Part shown: one piece after another, positions 1 through 7,042 of the stretch
How the letters are laid out: each line of letters starts with the position of its first letter
How positions within the stretch are numbered: position 1 is the stretch's first letter
Source: CAWUJK01 sp963922865
GTDB taxonomy: Bacteria; Patescibacteriota; Gracilibacteria; BD1-5; UBA6164
Assembly: GCA_963922865.1 (NCBI GenBank)
Contig: CAWUJK010000034.1
Location: 1 to 12,584, forward strand
Direction of reading: 5' to 3'
Length of the DNA: 12,584 nucleotides
Notes under the pieces: model-generated
The model's input: the letters and a program-made list of their open reading frames with translations, nothing else
What the model was told of the DNA's origin: nothing
The model's database searches: none
Made by a program: the position numbers and the translations under genes

Positions 1-46
1 TTTTAAAGAACGATTCCTAAAGTTGCATTTTTTAAAAGCAAGAGGG

Positions 47-74
47 AGTTTATAAAAATATTTTTTTTTGTCAA
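47..74 (-). promoter_or_regulatory. Candidate sigma-70-like promoter pointing out of the left edge
   Basis: On the minus strand TTGACA (69-74) is followed after 16 nt by TAAACT (47-52); the overlapping TATAAA (49-54) is an alternative -10 with a shorter spacer. The layout copies the tRNA-Asn promoter at 969-996, which has the same -35 hexamer, a 16-nt A-rich spacer and a C-rich stretch just after the -10. It would drive a gene or RNA starting within bases 1-40 or beyond the window. The rest of 1-124 is AT-rich and shows nothing else. Confidence 0.5.
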
Positions 75-124
75 AACTTTTTTTAACTTTTAAAATATTT
101 CAAAATATAAATTCCTTAAAATCA

Positions 125-200
125 TGGTGGGCCTGGTTGGAATTGAACCAACGACCAATTGGTTATGAGCCAACTGCTCTAACCACTGAGCTACAGGCCC
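125..200 (-). tRNA. tRNA with CAU anticodon (elongator Met or Ile2)
   Basis: The minus strand folds into a complete cloverleaf: a 7-bp acceptor stem GGGCCTG/CAGGCCC, a D arm, an anticodon loop CTCATAA with anticodon CAT, a T arm, discriminator A and an encoded CCA (125-127). The first acceptor pair is G-C, so it is not an initiator tRNA. The variable and T regions resemble tRNA-Ile2, which reads AUA after lysidine modification of the CAU anticodon. Elongator tRNA-Met cannot be excluded by eye. It is the last tRNA of the cluster in the direction of transcription. Confidence 0.93.
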
Positions 201-300
201 TTATATTTAGGAATAAAGTTTGGCATCTTATCTAACTATCGCTTGATTCGATGTAAATTCTCTTTTGATTCGTAAAACCATTAAATGAGAGAAATTTAAA

Positions 301-391
301 TGGCGGAAGGGATGGGATTCGAACCCACGGAACCCGAAATGGGTTCACTCCCTTAGCAGGGGAGCCCATTCAACCACTCTGGCACCCTTCC
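301..391 (-). tRNA. tRNA-Ser (GCU)
   Basis: A class II cloverleaf on the minus strand with acceptor GGAAGGG/CCCTTCC, anticodon loop CTGCTAA (anticodon GCT) on a CTCCC/GGGAG stem, and a long variable arm closed by GAACCC/GGGTTC. Discriminator G and an encoded CCA (301-303) are present. It reads AGU/AGC serine codons. Unlike the upstream tRNA-Ser(UGA) and tRNA-Asn, its 3' side carries no repeat unit. The roughly 100-nt gap to the CAU tRNA (201-300) holds no recognisable gene. Confidence 0.95.
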
Positions 392-406
392 TAATTATTT
401 TATAAA

Positions 407-510
407 TGGCGGAGAGACAGGGATTTACCCTTACGGGCATAAACTTCTCATCCCACAATGAAATGTTTATATATTACGATACTATTAAAACATAGCTTTG
501 TGTAATAAAA
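407..510 (-). repeat. tRNA-3'-end repeat unit, second copy after tRNA-Ser(UGA)
   Basis: This 104-bp unit is identical base for base to the unit at 511-614. Its first 19 plus-strand bases (407-425) equal the last 19 bases of the tRNA-Ser(UGA) gene: CCA, discriminator, the 3' acceptor strand, the 3' T-stem strand and three T-loop bases. Past that point the tRNA T-loop is replaced by a hairpin core (420-454): an outer stem GGGAT/ATCCC enclosing CCC/GGG. The 5' half of a tRNA is missing, so the unit is not a tRNA gene. Its remaining 55 bases are AT-rich. A reading frame across it is not credible. Confidence 0.9.
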
Positions 511-614
511 TGGCGGAGAGACAGGGATTTACCCTTACGGGCATAAACTTCTCATCCCACAATGAAATGTTTATATATTACGATACTATTAAAACATAGC
601 TTTGTGTAATAAAA
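511..614 (-). repeat. tRNA-3'-end repeat unit, first copy after tRNA-Ser(UGA)
   Basis: This 104-bp unit lies directly against the CCA end of tRNA-Ser(UGA) in the sense direction and is followed by an identical second unit. The spacing of the 19-bp tRNA ends is exactly 104 bp (407, 511, 615). Perfect identity of the two units points to recent tandem duplication. As transcribed, the unit would form part of the trailer of the tRNA-Ser precursor and would end in an unpaired tRNA 3' end with CCA. Confidence 0.9.
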
Positions 615-702
615 TGGCGGAGAGACAGGGATTCGAACCCTGGGTGAGTTGCCCCACGACGGTTTTCAAGACCGTTCCATTCGACCACTCTGGCATCTCT
701 CC
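615..702 (-). tRNA. tRNA-Ser (UGA)
   Basis: A class II cloverleaf on the minus strand with acceptor GGAGAGA/TCTCTCC, an ACGGT/ACCGT anticodon stem, loop CTTGAAA (anticodon TGA) and a long variable arm. T-stem CAGGG/CCCTG, discriminator G and an encoded CCA (615-617) are all present. It decodes UCN serine codons. Its last 19 bases are repeated at the end of each of the two 104-bp units that follow it. It should not be confused with the tRNA-Gly(UCA) needed to read UGA, which is not in this window. Confidence 0.95.
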
Positions 703-715
703 AAATATATATTTA

Positions 716-745
716 AATAGTGAACAAAACATCTCATTCACTATT
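716..745 (-). terminator. Hairpin between tRNA-Asn repeat and tRNA-Ser(UGA)
   Basis: A 9-bp perfect inverted repeat (716-724 with 737-745) around a 12-nt loop, extended by AT pairs after one mismatch. No clear U-run follows on the minus strand. It may be a weak terminator or a processing hairpin in the tRNA precursor rather than a transcription stop. Confidence 0.4.
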
Positions 746-762
746 AAATCTTTTATTTTTAA

Positions 763-865
763 TGGCTCCCCCGACTGGATTTACCCCTACGGGGCATAAA
801 CTTCTCATCCAGTTAGTTGATATATAGCTTATATATGCTATACTTACCAAATTGCGCTATATTTA
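763..865 (-). repeat. tRNA-3'-end repeat unit after tRNA-Asn
   Basis: This 103-bp unit abuts the CCA end of tRNA-Asn(GUU). Its first 19 plus-strand bases (763-781) equal the last 19 of tRNA-Asn. The next 30 or so bases are nearly the same as in the units after tRNA-Ser(UGA): an outer stem, here 7 bp (774-780 with 807-813), an inner CCCC/GGGG stem (784-787 with 791-794), and the shared segment CATAAACTTCTCAT. The outer stem matches tRNA-Asn rather than tRNA-Ser, so it changes with the host tRNA. The remaining AT-rich half differs from the Ser units and contains a 6-bp hairpin (TATAGC/GCTATA). Confidence 0.9.
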
Positions 866-940
866 TGGCTCCCCCGACTGGATTCGAACCAGTGACCAAA
901 TGATTAACAGTCATCTACTCTACCGCTGAGCTACGGAGGA
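866..940 (-). tRNA. tRNA-Asn (GUU)
   Basis: A complete class I cloverleaf on the minus strand with acceptor TCCTCCG/CGGGGGA (one G-U), anticodon loop CTGTTAA (anticodon GTT), T arm ACTGG-TTCGAAT-CCAGT, discriminator G and an encoded CCA (866-868). It is the first gene of the left-hand tRNA cluster and starts about 20 nt after the likely transcription start from the promoter at 969-996. A 103-bp repeat unit duplicating its 3' end follows directly. Confidence 0.95.
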
Positions 941-968
941 AAACAATAATATTTAATTTAGCGGGGAG

Positions 969-996
969 ATTCTATGTTTTTTTTAATGTTTGTCAA
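969..996 (-). promoter_or_regulatory. Strong promoter of the tRNA cluster
   Basis: On the minus strand a perfect TTGACA (991-996) is followed after 16 nt by TAGAAT (969-974), five of six matches to the -10 consensus. A C-rich segment follows the -10, and the first tRNA (Asn) begins at 940. It is the best candidate to transcribe tRNA-Asn, the repeat units, both tRNA-Ser genes and the CAU tRNA. Confidence 0.75.
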
Positions 997-1057
997 AGGT
1001 TTTTTATCATTTTTTAATGACCTTTTTTTCAATCCTTTTAAACAAAGCGAATCTATA

Positions 1058-1097
1058 AAAAAAAAGAAAAAGTTTTTAACATATTTTTCTTTTTTTT
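1058..1097 (-). terminator. Terminator-like hairpin after gyrB
   Basis: A 14-bp perfect inverted repeat made of A/T with one G-C pair (1058-1071 with 1084-1097) around a 12-nt loop. On the minus strand it ends in a run of T, 23 nt after the gyrB stop codon. It separates gyrB from the tRNA promoter. The stem is almost all A-T, so termination strength is uncertain. Confidence 0.55.
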
Positions 1098-1119
1098 ATA
1101 ATAGTAATGTTCTAGTTTT

Positions 1120-3024
1120 TTAAACATCTAAGTTTTGAACATTTTTTGCCCTACTTTGTATAAATCTTCTTCTAGGCATAACATCTCATCACATAAGAAC
1201 TTTAAATATATCATCTGCTTTTTGAGCATCTCATATTTTAACCTTGTACATTTTTCTCCTATCTTTATCCATGGTTGTTTCCCAAAGTTGCTCAGGGTTC
1301 ATTTCTCACAATCATTTATATCTTTGTATATTTTCTCAGTTTATTCATTCTTTTTCTAAGATTTTGATCTTCTCTTCATCGCTATAAACATACCAAGATT
1401 TTTTTCATTTGGTAAGTTTATAAAGTGGGGGTTGAGCTATATATAAATATCATCATTCTATTATTTCTTTTAAATACCTAAAAAAGAAAGTTAAAAGCAA
1501 AGTTCTAATATGAGCTCCATCAACATCTGCATCTGTCATTATAACTATCCTATGGTATCTTAATTTTGAGATGTCAAATGTTTCTCAAATAGATGTTCAA
1601 AGGGCAATAATCATATTTTTGATTTCTTGGTTAGCAAAAATTTTATCTATTCTTGCTTGTTCTGTGTTTAATATTTTACCTTTAAGTGGTAAAATAGCTT
1701 GAGTATCTCTATCTCTTCATTGTTTAGCCGATCATCATGCAGAGTCTCACTCAACTATATATAGTTCTGACACACTAGGATCTTTTGATGAACAATCAGA
1801 TAATTTTCAAGGTAGGGTCATTCATTCTAAAGCTCCTTTTCTTATAACTGTATCTCTTGCCGCACGAGCTGCAAGTCTAGCTTTTGCTGCCAAAAGAGTT
1901 TTTTCAATAACTTTTTTTGCTGTGTTAGGGTTTTCTTCTAAAAATTCTCCAAATTTTTCAGAAAATACTCAATCAACAGCTCATCTAGCCTCAGCATTAC
2001 CTAATTTTCCTTTTGTTTGTCACTCAAATTGAGGCTCAATTACTTTAACCGATATAACACATGTAAGTCATTCTATAACATCGTCATTTGTTAGATTGGT
2101 ATCTTTTTCTTTTAGAATTCATTTATCTCTAGCATATTTATTTACTGTTCTAGTAAGGGCTGTTCTAAATCAAGTCAAATGAGTTCATCATTCAGGAGTG
2201 TGAATATTATTTACAAAAGATATTATGTTATCTCTATATTCTTTATTATATTGAAGAGCTATTTCTACCAATATTTGTTTACTTTCTTTTTCCGTATAAA
2301 ATATATCTCAAAGGGTATCTTCATGCTTATTCAAAAAATGCACATAAGATTTAATTCATCATTCAAAATAATATTTATATTTTTCATTTGTGTTTTCATC
2401 TAATAGTTTTAATTTTATTCATTTAGTAAGGTAAGCTTGTTGTCTTAGCCTATTTTTTATTATTTTATAGTCAAACTTAGTGCTTATCTTAAAAATACTA
2501 GGATCTGGATAAAATTTGATTATAGTTCAAGTTTTATCTGTTTTTCATATAGTTTCTATTTCTCCGTTTGTTTTTCATATAGAAAAAGATTGATAATATA
2601 TTTTACCATCTCTATAAACCCAAGCTTCCATTTTTGTTGAAAGTGCATTTACAACTGAAGATCAAACTCCATGTAATCAACCTGATACTTTATACCCTCC
2701 TCAACCAAATTTACCTCAAGCATGAAGTACGGTTAAGATAGTTTCTAAAGTAGATTTTCAAGTTTTAGCGTGCTTCTCCACTGGTATTCATCTACCATTA
2801 TCTTCAACCACACAAGCCCCATCCTCTGTCAAAGTTACAGTAATTGTATCACAATAACCTGCCATTGCTTCATCTATAGAGTTGTCCACTATCTCCCAAA
2901 CAAGATGATGAAGACCTCTTTCATCTGTTGAACCAATATACATTCATGGTCTTTTTCTTACTGGCTCTAATCACTCTAAAACCTGTATACTATCAGCTGA
3001 ATAGCTTTGCCCTTGTTTTGTCAT
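1120..3024 (-). CDS. gyrB: DNA gyrase subunit B
   Basis: A 634-aa protein when TGA is read as Gly, a normal length for GyrB without the long E. coli insertion. Gyrase introduces negative supercoils, and the B subunit supplies the ATPase and part of the cleavage centre. The N-terminal GHKL ATPase has DNSIDEA (about residue 46), DNGRGIP (about 75) and GGLHGVG (about 113). The Toprim part has EGDSAGG starting at E425 and the acidic triad DADVDG (D498, D500, D502). The C-terminus has QRYKGLGEMNPEQLW and ends in VQNLDV, typical of GyrB; ParE is less likely. About 40 in-frame TGA codons fall on glycine positions, for example three in EGDSAGG. The start is the first Met, directly before the conserved SYSADSIQVLEGLEPVRKRP region. 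No Shine-Dalgarno and no convincing promoter are seen in the 200-nt leader. gyrA is not in the window. Confidence 0.97.
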
Positions 3025-3181
3025 AAAAATATACTTATAAATAATTAATAATGATATATTATTAAACTCTAGACAAAAAGCAAGAGAAAGCCATTTTTTT
3101 GACTGAAGTTTTTATAAAGTTTCTTAAATCGCAAGTTTTTAGTATTTAAACTCATATTTGATATTTTCAAAAAAATAATAA

Positions 3182-3210
3182 AAGGACTTAAAAAAATATA
3201 TAAGTCCTTA
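3182..3210 (-). terminator. Rho-independent terminator after the nucleotidyltransferase-HD gene
   Basis: AAGGACTT/AAGTCCTT form an inverted repeat around an AT-rich loop and are followed on the minus strand by a T-rich run. It lies just after the stop codon at 3227 and ends the three-gene group upstream. Bases 3025-3181 between it and gyrB are AT-rich with no gene; only weak promoter-like hexamers are visible there. Confidence 0.75.
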
Positions 3211-3226
3211 AAAGTGAAGTTTTTAT

Positions 3227-4327
3227 TTATTTTTGCCAATTTCAATCTTTTAATGCCAATTTTATATCTTCTATAAATTCATCAATAGGGATTTCTAAAA
3301 GTGTTTCACAAGCTTTTGCCTCATTTCTATCAACTCAAGCGGCAAAACTTTTATCTTTTAGTTTCTTTTTGATAGATTTAGGTTTTATATCCATAACATC
3401 ATTACTAGGTAACATACGAAAATAGGCCCAAATGAATCAAGAAAGCTCATCTACTGAACAAAGATATTTTCTCACTAAAGTATTAGGCTTTTCATCAATT
3501 CAATCTAAAAAATATCAATGAGACTTTATGTCTCAAATAATTTCTTGTGGTAAATTTATTTCTCAAGCTATTCTTTCAAACTCTTCTTTCAAATGTTTCT
3601 CTCAATTTTTTTCTATGTAATCCCGATCTATATCATGCAAAACTCAAACAAGCCACCAATAATGTTCATTTTCTCAAAGTTTTTTCGCAAAATACTCCAT
3701 GATTGCTCAAACTTGCAGTAAATGTTGTTTTGTTTGAGTAGAATATTTTTCTAATAAAGATAAGGTTTCTTGTTTTAATGGTAAACTCATAGATCAGTTT
3801 GTTAGTTTATAAAATATCTCTTTATCACATAATTTTTTTACTAAAATCATATCTCCATCTTTCAGGGCATTTTTTAAATTGGTAGATGAGATATAATATT
3901 TTCTTCAATCATGATTTATAAAAGATTTTTTTCTAGGAGATAGTATATATTGCTTACTGTAGATTTCAAATTCTTTTTCATATTGTTTTACTATATTATA
4001 AGCAGAATCGTTTTTAAAGTCTCCTCAATAAAATTTTATAGTTTTAATTCATTTATAATTTTTATTTATTATATTGATAATATTTTTTATCCAAACTAAA
4101 TCACTTTTATTATCCTTTAGTTCTAAAATTTTTAATTTATTTTCGTCAAATACTTTAAGTAAAAGTTTTTTTCTAAATTCAAATTCAAAAGGATTATTTT
4201 CGTTTAAAATTAAAGGTGAACATAATAAAACAAGAACTTTATCATTTTGCTTTAAAGATTTTTTTATAATGCCTGTATGTCAAATATGTGGAGGGTTTAA
4301 TCTTCCTATAAATAATCCTAGGTTCAT
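3227..4327 (-). CDS. Cytidylyltransferase-like nucleotidyltransferase fused to HD phosphohydrolase domain
   Basis: A 366-aa two-domain protein with TGA as Gly. Residues 1 to about 175 look like a HIGH-type nucleotidyltransferase: GRLNPPHIGH near the N-terminus and ISSTNLK near the domain end, the two nucleotide-binding signatures of NadD/NMNAT-type adenylyltransferases. Residues about 185-366 form an HD domain with candidate metal ligands in QHLLQV, VLHDID (about 228-233), IKSHGY and VDEL (about 290). The following segment ends in KDKSFAAGVDR, as in a family of small HD hydrolases. By family, the first half would transfer a nucleotidyl group, possibly in NAD synthesis, and the second would hydrolyse a phosphate ester. 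The substrate is not shown by the sequence. Some mycoplasmas have a similar NadD-YqeK (HD) fusion. It begins 4 nt after radC, so the two are co-transcribed. No Shine-Dalgarno is seen. Confidence 0.85.
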
Positions 4328-4331
4328 AATT

Positions 4332-4961
4332 TTATAATAAGTTATTTTCAGTAAAGCTGAAGTAATTATCTTTTGTTATTATAATATGGTCTCTTAATTC
4401 TATTCAAATCGTTTGAGATACTTCTTTTAGTCTATAGGTAGAATTCAAGTCAGCTTGAGAAGGTTTGTTTATTCAAGAAGGGTGGTTATGTACAATTATT
4501 ATACTATTTGCTCTATCCTCTATTGCATTTGCAAATATTTCTCTTGGGTGAATAAGGCTTTCATTTAAAAGTCATACTGTTATTATTTTTTTATTTATGA
4601 GTCTGTTAGCTCCATCAATAGTCAAGCATAATAGGTATTCTTGTTTTTTATTTCTATATTCTTTTACTTGTTCAATAACATCAAAGCTTGAGTTAATAAA
4701 AATTGATTCTTTTACAAAATACCTATTGGCTAGCTCAAAAGCTGAAATGATTTGAATCGCTTTGACTTTTCATATTCATTTAATAGCTAGTAGATTATCT
4801 ATTTTTATGTTTTCGTTTTTTTGTTCTATAATTTTAAATGCCTTTTTAGAAAGACTTTGTATATTTTGTCCTTTTACTCATGTTCATAATATAGTAGCAA
4901 CTAATTCCCATCATTCTAGCCTTTTTTCTGAATATTTTAATAATTTTTCTCTAGGTTTCAT
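4332..4961 (-). CDS. radC: RadC-family JAB/MPN domain protein
   Basis: A 209-aa protein with TGA as Gly. The N-terminal part has the RadC opening REKLLKYSEKRLEGWELVA and a helix-hairpin-helix motif (LLAIKGIGKVKA). The C-terminal JAB/MPN metalloprotease-like domain has the zinc-site pattern HNHPSG (H158, H160) with D171 in PSQAD, and an upstream ESLIHPREIF segment. RadC proteins are conserved but their role is unsettled; the old link to DNA repair is doubtful, and some act with mobile elements or competence. AAGGA six bases before the ATG is one of the few clear ribosome binding sites here and supports this start. It lies 23 nt after the nucleotidyltransferase-HEPN gene and 4 nt before the next gene. 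Confidence 0.95.
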
Positions 4962-4984
4962 TGTATCCTTTTATTTTATAAAAA

Positions 4985-5848
4985 TTATCATATTATTTCT
5001 CTACACTTTTTTTCAATCATATTTTCAAGTATTTTTACTTTGTTTTGTAAGTATTGTAGTTCTTCTTTTTTTATTTTATATTCTTTTGAATATCTAGCAT
5101 CTACATAAGCTTTTCTTAGAAGTTTAAAATAATTGTTTTCTTTTTTTAGATCAAACCAATTATTAAAAATAGCATCTGCTTTAATTAGGTTATTATATAA
5201 AACCGCTAAATCATGGGTTTTTGATTTATATCAAGTTGCAACTAACAAAAAGGCTGAAATATATTTCTCACTAGATTGGTGAAGCAAAAACGCTGAATCG
5301 TTTAGATTTCATTTGTTCATAGCATCTATGGAATATCAAAAAAAATTTTGCCCTCAACTAAACCACATATCAAAATCTTCTTTTTGTAGTTCTAGTTTTT
5401 CATTTTGACTCAAAGTTCTAGCTTCTCAAAGTTTACATTTTCAAGAATCATATAAAAGTATTCATTCTTTCTTTATGTCTAAATAAAAATACCTATTTTC
5501 TCAAAGCCTAGAGTTTACATGATAGATATCTTCTATTAATACACTAACTGGTGTTGTAATATTTTTTTCTGAATTTATTTTTTTTGATATTTCATAGGAT
5601 AATGTCAAATTTCTTTCCTGTGATGGTTTTCTAGTTATAACCAAAATATCAAAATCACTTTTGTATTCTAATTTATTTGCTCAATCCATTACAACATCTT
5701 TTACTACTTGTTCTCATCTAGCGTATGAACCAAAAAGTATAATCATCTCAATTTTTAGTTTACTGCTTGATTCTCATTTAATTATTTCAACTACTTTTTG
5801 TAGTTCATTTTGTTTGGTTTCTGGGATGTGAGAAATAGATGTTTTCAT
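4985..5848 (-). CDS. Nucleotidyltransferase-HEPN domain protein
   Basis: A 287-aa single-chain protein with TGA as Gly; the last codon before TAA is itself TGA. Residues about 20-110 form a minimal nucleotidyltransferase domain: ILFGSYARG (GS at 40-41) and SDFDILVI with metal-binding D65 and D67. A roughly 18-residue insert between the two motifs is typical of one subfamily. The C-terminal half is a HEPN domain (HQSSEKYISAFLL from H190, THDL at H212, RKAYVDARYS), followed by a coiled coil. Separate MNT-HEPN pairs act as toxin-antitoxin systems, but in this fused form I see no clear R-x4-6-H ribonuclease motif in the HEPN part. A toxin role is therefore not supported. The target is unknown. 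It heads the group with radC and the nucleotidyltransferase-HD gene. Confidence 0.88.
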
Positions 5849-5861
5849 GAAAAATAATTAA

Positions 5862-5895
5862 AAAAGTATTAAACTGTAGTTAGATTAATACTTTT
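5862..5895 (-). terminator. Terminator-like inverted repeat after prfA
   Basis: An 11-bp perfect inverted repeat (5862-5872 with 5885-5895) around a 12-nt loop, with a T-rich tail on the minus strand, 43 nt after the prfA stop. It would end the obg-prfA operon. It overlaps the candidate promoter of the next gene, so it could instead be an operator. Confidence 0.55.
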
Positions 5896-5909
5896 AATCA
5901 AAAAGTCAA
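5882..5909 (-). promoter_or_regulatory. Weak candidate promoter for the nucleotidyltransferase-HEPN gene
   Basis: On the minus strand TTGACT (5904-5909) is followed after 16 nt by TAATCT (5882-5887). The -35 is good, but the -10 matches only at the key T, A and final T. Its -10 lies inside the inverted repeat at 5862-5895. Confidence 0.3.
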
Positions 5910-5938
5910 AATATTTTTATATACATTTTATATATTTT

Positions 5939-7018
5939 TTATAAATTTCATCTTCAAGCAGCTTCTAATTTAGCTTGTTCATCAGCAATAGCACAAGCAT
6001 CAATTATAGATCAAAGTTTTCAAAGCATAATAGATGGTATTCATGAAAAATTTTGACCAATTCTATGATCTGTAACTCTATCTTGAGGGAAATTATATGT
6101 TCTAATTTTTTCACTTCTATCTCATGAGCCTACCTGAGATGCTCTTGCGTTTCATAGTTCTTTTGCTCTTTGTTCTTCTGCTAATACATGAAGTTTTGAT
6201 CTCATGATTGCAAATGCTTTATCTCTATTTTTATGTTGACTTCTACCATCTGAACATAATACAATTATTCAAGTAGGTAAATGTTTCAAATGAACTGCAC
6301 TATCAGCTTTATTAGCGTGCTGTCCTCATGGTCATCATGATCTGGTAAATTTCATTTCTATCTCATCCATATTTAATTCAACATCTACTTCATCTACTTC
6401 AGGCATTATCGCAACTGTTATAGCTGAGGTATGGACTCTACCTTTATTTTCAGTTTCTGGTATTCTTTGAACTCTATGAACTCAAGACTCATATTTAAAT
6501 CTAGAATATGCTCACTCTCATTTTACTTCAAACACAATTTCTTTTATTCCTCATGTATCTGGTATAGTTTGTTGGGTTATTTCTACCTTGTATCATTGTG
6601 ATTCTGCAAACATCATATATGATTTAGCTAACTCTCAGGCAAAAAGCGCTGCTTCATCTCAACCAGTACCAGCCCTAACTTCCACCATAATATTCTTATC
6701 ATCATTTGGGTCTTGAGGTAAGAGTGCAATAGTAAGATTTTCTTCTAGTTTAGAGATTTTTTCATCTAATTGAACTATTTCAATTTTTAATAACTCTCTC
6801 ATCTCTTCATCTTTTTCTTCTTTGAGCATTTCTTTATTCTCAACCAAAGCTTCATTTAAGGATTTATATTCTTTATAAAGCTCCACAGCACTTGATATTT
6901 GTTTTTTTCTTGAACTGAATTTTCTTACTTTTTTTTGATCTTTAAAAATATCTGGATCAGAAAGGGTTTTTTCCAATTCTTCAAATTCGGTTAATAAATT
7001 TTCTAAGTCAAATTTCAT
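5939..7018 (-). CDS. prfA: Peptide chain release factor 1
   Basis: A 359-aa protein with TGA as Gly, matching the usual 355-360 aa of RF1. It ends translation at UAA and UAG. Domain 1 is the charged N-terminal helical part. The core has VRAGTGGDEAALF, YSRFKYESGVHRVQR, the codon-recognition tripeptide in PxT form as PET (187-189, usually PAT), and the catalytic GGQ at 231-233. G231 of GGQ and two nearby glycines are encoded by TGA. RF2, which reads UGA, is expected to be lost in code-25 organisms, and the PxT form rules out RF2 here. The start is the first Met, in line with other RF1 proteins. It lies 24 nt after the small membrane protein gene, as the last gene of the obg operon. Confidence 0.97.
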
Positions 7019-7042
7019 ATTTTATATAAATTGTTAAATTTT

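Noticed and set aside
407..614. Pseudo-tRNA genes
   Set aside because: Only the 3' 19 bp of the tRNA is present. There is no D arm, anticodon arm or 5' acceptor strand, and the rest is a shared non-tRNA sequence.
602..799. Plus-strand open frame over the tRNA-Ser(UGA) region
   Set aside because: It is the antisense of a complete tRNA gene plus the end of the Asn repeat unit and has no protein signature.
407..865. CRISPR array
   Set aside because: Units are 103-104 bp without short repeats and unique spacers, and no cas gene is present.
763..865. Integron attC site or hammerhead-type ribozyme in the repeat core
   Set aside because: The integron core-site pattern and the conserved hammerhead core residues are not present. 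The folded core does not match any ribozyme class I can recognise by eye.
1120..3024. gyrB and other genes as frameshifted pseudogenes
   Set aside because: Every break is an in-frame TGA at a glycine position, with no frame change. The cause is codon reassignment, not decay.
3025..3181. Promoter for gyrB
   Set aside because: Several TTG- and TAAT-like hexamers exist in the leader, but none has both a good -35 and a good -10 at 16-18 nt, so no single site is called.
4074..5097. Plus-strand open frames across 4074-4337 and 4762-5097
   Set aside because: They lie opposite radC and the nucleotidyltransferase genes, which have clear family motifs. Their composition is that of reverse-complemented coding sequence.
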